Positions 57,502 through 64,000 of a DNA stretch of 64,000 nucleotides are shown here, piece by piece. The translations under genes and the position numbers were made by a program. The stretch comes from Daucus carota subsp. sativus. Taxonomy: Eukaryota; Streptophyta; Magnoliopsida; Apiales; Apiaceae. The stretch is from positions 1,252,779 to 1,316,778 of the forward strand of contig NC_030383.2 in NCBI RefSeq assembly GCF_001625215.2, given 5' to 3'. The notes beneath the pieces were generated by a model. It was not told the DNA's origin. It saw nothing but the letters and a program-made list of their open reading frames with translations, and did no database searches. How positions within the stretch are numbered: the first letter of the stretch is position 1; each line of letters opens with the position of its first letter.

Positions 57502-58708
57502 CTTTGGAGAGCTTTTATATGGTGGACAAGGGAAATTAAGTATGAGCTAATTATACAGTGAAATCTGCCATTTTTTTGCTGTGTTGAAATCAAAATGCTT
57601 AATTTTTGAGTCTCTTAATGCAACTCTGAATTTCATTCAATTATATATGGTAAAAGGAAGGCATGCAATTCTTGACTTTTCATACATTCTCAGATTCTGC
57701 TTAGCTAGATCATGCAGAGTTCCTCTGAATCCTCTGATCGTGAGGAAAGAAGAGACGCATTTGTCCTGATTGTGAAACACATTTTACTGATTTATGTGTA
57801 GTAAGTAATTGTTGTGATCGATATACGGCTCTTCCGGTGAAAAGGACGAAAGAAGAAAAATCGGCAATATTCAGTCGTCTTTTCTTTAGCACAATAAAGC
57901 TTCGTGTGTAAATTGTAATACCTAACCAAATTATTACTTTCACACCTATTTTCCGTCACAATTATCATTTTTTTATCCATTTTTTGAGTGGATTTTTGAT
58001 ACAATAGCCTAGAATCCATATAATTTTTTTGGGATTCAAACAAAATGCTTCAAAATCTTATGTATTTTGATAAGATTTCAATATCACAAAATTCATCATT
58101 TTGTAAAATCCAAAAAAATTATTGATATTTAAATACTATCAAATTTTAATGAATTTTAAATAATCTGAATTGAATATGATAGGATTTGTAAGTATAATTT
58201 AAAATCATGAATAATACAACTAAATTTTGTAGTATAGTTTAAAATATCAAGTGAATAACTCAATATTCTCATAATTTTTTAAAAATCCAATTAGAATATA
58301 ATTCGAATGAATTTGTTTTCAGAATCTCAATTGGACACCCCATTCATTTTTATTCTCGAGATCTTTGATTTATTCAATTCAAACCATCAATCCAAACCTG
58401 GATACATTTTCATAACTACCGACAACAATTTAATATTTGCAAACTACTTTTATTTAGAAATATAAGCAGAGTGGATTGGTAAAAAGAAGAGAGAGAATAA
58501 CATCTCAAACATTTAAAAGGGAAACGCTCCTATAAGTAATGTCTCATTTTATCATTACAAAACAATTCGGCAGCATCTTCCCGAAACACCACCGTCAACC
58601 CGCCGAGACCTCCGCCGCCGGCCGGTCAGTAGACATTTACCTAAAGTCTCACCACTTTCAAACAAAAAAGCAAAATAAAAATAGCCTCGTATAAATGCAA
58701 TAACATTA

Positions 58709-58945
58709 CTCCCTCTGTTTTGAAATAGAAGTCGCTTGATTTTTTTACACGTATTTTTAAGCCTTTTGACCCCATGCTAAAAATGATTATTTTTGAAATT
58801 TTCTTTTTTTAAATAAATATATATGTTTAATATTATTATTAAAAAAAGAAAATTTCAAAAACAATGATCTTTTAAGCATGTAGTCAAAAAATTATAAAAT
58901 ACGCATAAAAAATATCAAATAACCTATATTTCAAAAAGAAGAGAG
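58709..58945. mobile_element. Degenerate Stowaway-like MITE
   Basis: The left end CTCCCTCTGTTTTGAAATAG and inverted right end CTCTCTTCTTTTTGAAATAT are flanked by TA. The interior is symmetrical and AT-rich. Confidence 0.6.
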
Positions 58946-58962
58946 TATTTAATACACTTAGG

Positions 58963-59291
58963 TAGTGTTTGGGGTTGCTGTAGCAGACAATAACAGCAGC
59001 TTTTTGCTGAAAAGCAGGTGAAAAACTGTTTGGTAAATCGAAAAGCAGCTTTTCCGAACAGCAGCTTTTCAAGCAGGTCCTCTCATACTTTTGGAAAAAG
59101 CTGCCTTTCAGCTTTTGCAGAATGCTGTTATAGATTTCATTATAAAACCTCACCAAAATTATTACTTTTTTTTATATTATAACTCAAAATAAGTAAATAT
59201 CAAAAAATTACCAAACAGTTATCTGATTTCTACAACAGCACTTTTTCTGACAGCACAGCAATTTTTAACAGCACTCTCAAACAGATCCTTA
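58963..59291. mobile_element. hAT-like MITE rich in AGCAGCTTTT motifs
   Basis: The ends TAGGTAGTGTTTGGGGTTGC and inverted TAAGGATCTGTTTGAGAGTG are related. The interior has many AGCAGCTTTT/AAAAGCTG motifs in both orientations. It belongs to the common TAGG..GTTTG plant hAT MITE class. The target duplication was not resolved. Confidence 0.55.
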
Positions 59292-59710
59292 GATTTGTTA
59301 AGCAGTGACGTTAGTGTTTATGCTGACGAGACAAACTCTCCGTACAACTCATTTGACTCTGTCCTTTCACTTGTTACAAAGACCCTTCTAGATTTTGACC
59401 TATATGCACGTATTCTATGGTTTAGTTCCATAATTATTTAGGTTTGTACTCAAAAATCCGGACTTTAAAATATTTTGTTTGTGTAATTGGAACCGGTTTA
59501 AACTTAATAATAAGTTTAAAATTGACTTAAAATTAAAACTTAATTTGAGGTAAGTTTTTTAGTTACTTAATTTTTTTAAAATTATTTTTTGGGAAAAAAT
59601 ATCTATAAGACATGAGTGGTCTATAAATCATTTTAATTTTTATTATTATATTTATAATAACTCATAAATTATTAATAAGTTAAAGTTAACTAAATAGACA
59701 TTTTATACTC

Positions 59711-60117
59711 GGGTTAATTATCTAATTGGTCACTGAAGTGGACTTTATGTATCAAGTTGGTTACTGAACGAAAGACAGTATCAAGATGGTCACTAAAATA
59801 ACCTTAAATATATCAAGTATCCGAGTCCAAGTTATAAATATATTATTTATAGAGTTTTCCACATTATTAAATGTTACAACGACCAACTAAAAAGTTATTA
59901 TAAATACTAGAAGTCATAATCTTATTGTTGGTTGTGGTAACATTTAAAAATAATATGTAAAATTCTGTAAATAATATTTTTATGACTTGAACTCATATTT
60001 TGAGATACATGTTTGATATTTATGGTTATTTTAGTGACCATTTTTGACACTGTTTTCAGTTCAGTAACCAACTTGATACATTAAGTCCACTTCAGTGACC
60101 CGCCAGATAATTAACCC
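59711..60117. mobile_element. MULE-like element with ~100-bp TIRs
   Basis: The ends GGGTTAATTATCTAATTGGT and inverted GGGTTAATTATCTGGCGGGT continue as ~100-bp inverted repeats (CACTGAAGTGGACTTTATGT, GTATCAAGTTGGTTACTGAA). The flanks TTTTATACTC (59701-59710) and TTTTAAACTC (60118-60127) match at nine of ten bases, consistent with an aged 9-10-bp duplication. No transposase is encoded. Confidence 0.75.
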
Positions 60118-60187
60118 TTTTAAACTCCCTGACTTATTATATAAATCACGTTTTAAGTCATAGTCATAAATTCAGTCGATTCCCTTA

Positions 60188-60373
60188 CTCCCTCGTCTCT
60201 CTTGATTACACATTTTAAACTATCATTAGATATAATGTAATGATTTTTTAATTTTTTTGAATAAATTTTATATACAAAACAATAATTTTTAAAAAAGTTG
60301 TAAAAATATAATTATATGCATCTTTAAAATATGTGTCGACAAAAAAAGTTTAGAAATGAAAAGACAAAAAGAG
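60188..60373. mobile_element. Degenerate Stowaway-like MITE
   Basis: The TA-flanked left end CTCCCTCGTCTCTCTTGATT and degenerate right end (inverted CTCTTTTTGTCTTTTC) enclose an AT-rich interior. Confidence 0.5.
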
Positions 60374-60753
60374 TATTTAATTTATGAAACATTTGTGTGA
60401 ATATTTATAATAATTTAGTTGTATACACGTTGAATTGAGTTCATGATCAAAGACCCACCGTGACCCGATTGGACTATGATTATGAAAATTACTGATTTGA
60501 TTAATTAATTATTTAATCAATTCATAAAAAAATTCAATTTTAAAATTAATCCTCACTTGTTTTATTAAGGTTATCGTAACAAATTTCATAAATCCTATTC
60601 ATTTTATATTGACATAAATCAATTTCTACGTTTTCACAACTGACTCAATCCAAATCTTCAACATATCTTATGACTTATCTTAATTTAATCTACACTCTAA
60701 CACATCTCAATTTACGCGATATTATATTATTCTCCGTTTAAGACCATTTACTA

Positions 60754-61075
60754 CTCCCTCCGTCCCAGTCATTTGTATACAAATGGCTGGGACACGGAGA
60801 CCAAGAAATGTGTAAGAAATGTGTAAGAAATGAGTAAAGTTAGATGAAAAGTGGGTATAGTGGTGGGACCCGTTTATATTTAATAATAGATTTGAGATAG
60901 TAGAGGAAAGTAGTGGGTGTAATAGTGTTTATATTATTATAGAAGGGTGATAGTGGAGGAAAGTAGTTGGTGTAATCATGTTTTATATTATAAAAACTTA
61001 CCATTTTTGGTATGTATACAATTGATGGGACGTCCCAAAAAGGAAACTGTATACAATTCATTGGGACAGAGGGAG
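60754..61075. mobile_element. Stowaway-like MITE
   Basis: The left end CTCCCTCCGTCCCAGTCATT and inverted right end CTCCCTCTGTCCCAATGAAT are flanked by TA at 60752-60753 and 61076-61077. A second nested inversion near the left end (ATTTGTATACAAATGGCTGG) is visible. It is related to the truncated copy at 54239. Confidence 0.85.
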
Positions 61076-61138
61076 TATCATAGAAACAAGTCGAATATCA
61101 CAGAAGATCCTGACATAACTCTGACACTGTACTTGTTA

Positions 61139-61402
61139 CTCCCTCCCTCCGTTTCAATTTACTTTTCTCGCTTGAAATGTCGGGACTGTTCATAACATGA
61201 TACAAATTACTAATTTACGTCTAATCTATAAGAGTAAACATAGTCAGGAGTGATCTTGTTGGACTCGTATTCACGAGTAATTTAATACGGTGAAGTTTTT
61301 ATATTTATAATAATGTGAAAAATTAAAGATATTGATGTTTAAAAATATGTGTTGACAAATATGATAAAAGCAAACAGGAAAAGTAGTAAGGGACGGGTCG
61401 AG
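61139..61402. mobile_element. Stowaway-like MITE, diverged
   Basis: The left end CTCCCTCCCTCCGTTTCAAT and right region GTAAGGGACGGGTCGAG are flanked by TA. TIR identity is moderate. Confidence 0.55.
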
Positions 61403-61800
61403 TAAAATTTACCCCACCCATACTGTGATAAAATTGTTCTCGACTAAACGAAACTGTAGAGGACAACATTTGATTCACATTCAATTCCGCGTTTTTGCAG
61501 AAACTGCCAAGTCTTACTTAATTATTTAATTATGGTATATACAAAGTGCTAGTTGTTGAGTACGTGTAAATAATTTCATACTACCATAATAAAATTTATT
61601 TAATTTATTAATGTACGTAGTATTGACTTTTAGTTGATGACACCAGCATGGAAATGAACTTGTAGCTACTGGTTCAAACCCTTGACTTGGTATTGCTTAT
61701 CAAATCTCTTGTGGGTGTTGGAATTTGATAGTTGGACTTTGTTTTGCCTTTGTTCTGGCCTTTTAGCTTTTGTTGATTACTTCAATTCTTGATTTTCTCA

Positions 61801-61975
61801 GAGAGAGTGAGATTGAGACTTGAGAGAAATACGGGAGAGAGATAATATGTTTGTCGAGAGAGATTAAGAGAGGAGAGAGAGAGATTGAGAGAGAGGGAGA
61901 GAAATTGAGAGAGGGAGAGATAGTGGGAGAGGGGGAGGGGGAGAGAGATTGAGAGAGAGAGAGAGAGATTTGTTG
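61801..61975. promoter_or_regulatory. GA-rich leader/promoter of the MAPKKK gene
   Basis: About 170 bp of GAGAGA-type repeats lie 210-380 bp before the MAPKKK start codon, on the coding strand. GA/TC tracts are frequent in plant promoters and leaders. Whether this is transcribed leader or bound by BBR/BPC factors is inference. Confidence 0.5.
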
Positions 61976-62183
61976 ATGTGAGCTTCTCTGAGTAATAGTA
62001 CTTTCAGGGGTTCAAAAGATATCAGTTATAGTTATATACAGGTTTATATTTAGCAGACCCAGTAATTACAGAGAGTAAGGTGTTGTGTTTAAGGTTGTCT
62101 AGTTGTAATACTTGAAAATTTATTGTGGGTGTTTGCAAGAAAGTGTTATAGTTTAGTTCTATATCTGCAAGTATTGATACTTT

Positions 62184-63820
62184 ATGCCTTTTTTGAAAAA
62201 TGTGTTTCATTCTAAGCCATCATCTTCTACATCATCTTCGCCATCGGAGTCTCCGTTGAGTAGCACAAGGTCATTAGGTTCGAAAAGGAAGCTGACTAGG
62301 CAGCGGAAGCTGAGACATGTGACAGAATTTGATTTGGGTTTGCAGCCTGTTGATGATAGGTCAAAGTCTTTGCCTGTTTCGCCTAATTCAGGGTCGTTGT
62401 CGCCACCTAATTTTAGGCATTGGCCTGTTAATGCTGTGCCTCAGCCGTTGCCACTTCCTGAATCACTTTCGGGGTTTAAAACAGGTGACAGTTCGCAGTC
62501 TAATGGAAGGGGTAGAGGAGGGGAGGGTACTTCATCGAGCTTTGTGAATGCAGGGTAAATTTATATGATTAGTCGATTATCAATTCTATCAAGTTGAGAA
62601 TGATATGTAGATGTGTTTGATTGAATGTCTAAGATTGTTGTATGAAAGATTTGTAGTTTATATGCTTAATTGCTTGTTGGTTAATATAATTATAAAAAGA
62701 AAAGTTTGATGAATTTCTTAGTAATGATCGATGTTATCTGGTTGCTGATTGTTATAAGCCTCCACTGTGTTTTGATTGGCTTAACTGTATATTATATATC
62801 TCTGACAGTACTCAATATTGTATAAGTGTTTAGAGTTTCATGCCTATATTAGTATCTGATTCAGTTAGTTTCTTGTCATAAGCCCAAGAAAAAAGTTGTA
62901 CATCTTCATAAATAGCATTCCCTAATATATTCTTCTTTCGTGTTTCTTTGAGATAAAGTATATATCAGTGTACTACGTAATTAGTAAGAAAGTTATTGAT
63001 AACATCTTTTTTTATGAAATCATCAGGCAGAGTCCAAATCATGTTGCCAGGAAATCACCTACAGTTCCAACCTATCATCGGAGAGGATTCCGTCAAGAAA
63101 ATGCTAGTGATGCGCAAAGCTTCAGGCTAAATGTTCCCGCTAGGAGTGCTCCAACTAGTGGCTTCTCAAGTCCTGCTGTTAGCCCACAAAGGTTCCACTC
63201 GGTAAATTTTCTCCATTCTTCATATGATCTTCCTCGTGAATCCAAGAGTTCAAATGATGGGAATGCAGTATCTACTTCCCATGTGTTGCCGGAAAGGATT
63301 ACAGCCAGTCCTGACCATTCTCCTCTTCATAGTCCAATATTACTAAGTCCCCACCGTGGTACCAGGAATCCTTCTGGTATTGCACGCCATTCAATATATA
63401 AGTCTCTACCTGAAAGTCCTGTGGCATGGCCTGAAGGTAATAATTCCATCGTCCACCCTTTACCCCTTCCACCTGGAGCCCCGGTGCCTTCACATTCACC
63501 TTCACCTTCACATTCACTTAAACCTTCTCACACAACAAATGGATCCTCAACGAAAGGTCAATGGCAAAAAGAAAAACTCATTGGACGTGGTACATATGGG
63601 AGCGTTTATATTGCAATTAATCGGTAAGATACAAAATTGCATCTTCCTTGCCATTGTTTCGCTGTAGTTCATGTCATATATATCAAAGGGCATAGTGTAA
63701 TGTCTCGCTGTTTTTATTGTTTCCTGTTATAGTAATGATGGAGCTATGTGCGCAATGAAAGAAGTTGATGTTATTTCTAATGACTCTAAATCTGCTGAAT
63801 GTATAAAACAGCTGGAGCAG
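62184..63820 (+). CDS. MAPKKK (MAPKKK5/MEKK-like) kinase, 5' part
   Basis: Three exons are inside the window (62184-62554, 63027-63623, 63733-63820). An intron then runs past the right edge, so the gene is cut by the window, not broken. The N-terminal ~300 residues are Ser/Pro-rich and regulatory-looking (SKPSSSTSSSPSESPLSSTR, PLPLPPGAPVPSHSPSPSHS). The kinase domain starts at about residue 302 (GQWQKEKLIGRGTYGSVYIA, glycine loop at 310-317) with Lys332 in CAMKEV. It continues with SNDSKSAECIKQLEQ, a stretch characteristic of the Arabidopsis MAPKKK3/5/YODA group and closest in feel to MAPKKK5. These kinases head cytoplasmic MAPK cascades in immunity and development. Exon junctions keep phase (2, 2, 0). 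Confidence 0.87.
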
Positions 63821-64000
63821 GTTGTACTCTAAATCTTTGTCTTTACTGTTCCGAATTTAAATTATACTTTAAACTTGCAACATAACTTCAAGATCGAAGT
63901 TGTACTAGTTAGGGGACTGAGCATGAAGTTATCTAATGTCAGAAGTCTACTTGGTATAGATCAACATAAGAGGCATTTTGTTTTGTTTACTGGTGTCAAC

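Larger units (their letters stand above)
57502..62183. other. Transposon-rich spacer before the MAPKKK gene
   Basis: It holds Stowaway-like MITEs (58709-58945, 60188-60373, 60754-61075, 61139-61402), a hAT-like MITE (58963-59291), a MULE (59711-60117) and a small GC-rich patch at about 58585-58627 (CCGCCGAGACCTCCGCCGCC). The MAPKKK leader with GA repeats begins near 61800. No gene is seen. Confidence 0.6.

Noticed and set aside
1..64000. CRISPR arrays, bacterial operons, phage or viral genes
   Set aside because: No regularly spaced repeats, Shine-Dalgarno-linked gene strings or viral proteins were seen. All genes are plant nuclear type.

Overview
The window looks like nuclear DNA of a flowering plant, most likely a eudicot. 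Genes have many short exons with GT..AG introns, intergenic DNA is AT-rich, and all eight recognisable products are plant families. Family or species cannot be fixed from the sequence. There are no operons, tRNA or rRNA genes, or CRISPR arrays. Exon boundaries below were worked out by hand from splice signals, reading phase and protein family fit.

Layout, left to right. 1-3.7 kb: transposon remnants and a frameshifted pseudogene of a GTD-binding (DUF593, myosin-binding) protein with a tandemly duplicated 3' part. 3.7-6.6 kb (-): intronless P-class pentatricopeptide repeat (PPR) protein, probably organellar. 6.6-9.8 kb: three Stowaway-like miniature transposons (MITEs), one splitting a LINE-type RNase H fragment. 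9.8-15.2 kb (+): mitochondrial ribosomal protein uS5m, 8 coding exons. 15.2-18.8 kb: a Stowaway copy abutting a 1.25-kb Mutator-like element (MULE). 18.8-25.2 kb (+): ARIADNE-type RBR E3 ubiquitin ligase, 7 exons. 26.7-28.1 kb (+): intronless WD40 protein of the JINGUBANG type. 29.0-34.5 kb (-): UspA-domain plus protein kinase gene, 8 exons. 34.5-42.2 kb: gene desert with two related long-TIR MULEs.

42.2-45.3 kb (+) and 54.5-57.5 kb (-): two paralogous NRT1/PTR (NPF4-like) transporter genes facing each other tail to tail. Between them is a plastid thylakoidal processing peptidase gene (47.5-51.9 kb, -). 57.5-62.2 kb: a transposon-rich spacer. 62.2 kb to the right edge (+): the 5' part of a MAPKKK5-like kinase gene that runs out of the window.

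The genes are functionally independent. The only local family relation is the NPF pair, which has near-identical exon lengths and, by inference, the same odd first coding exon made of the ATG alone. I see no convincing novel biochemical system. The richest material is the transposon archaeology: MULEs with 9-bp target duplications, hAT-like elements with 8-bp duplications and dense subterminal repeats, a tRNA-derived SINE, nested insertions, and several tiny A-tailed insertions between short direct repeats.
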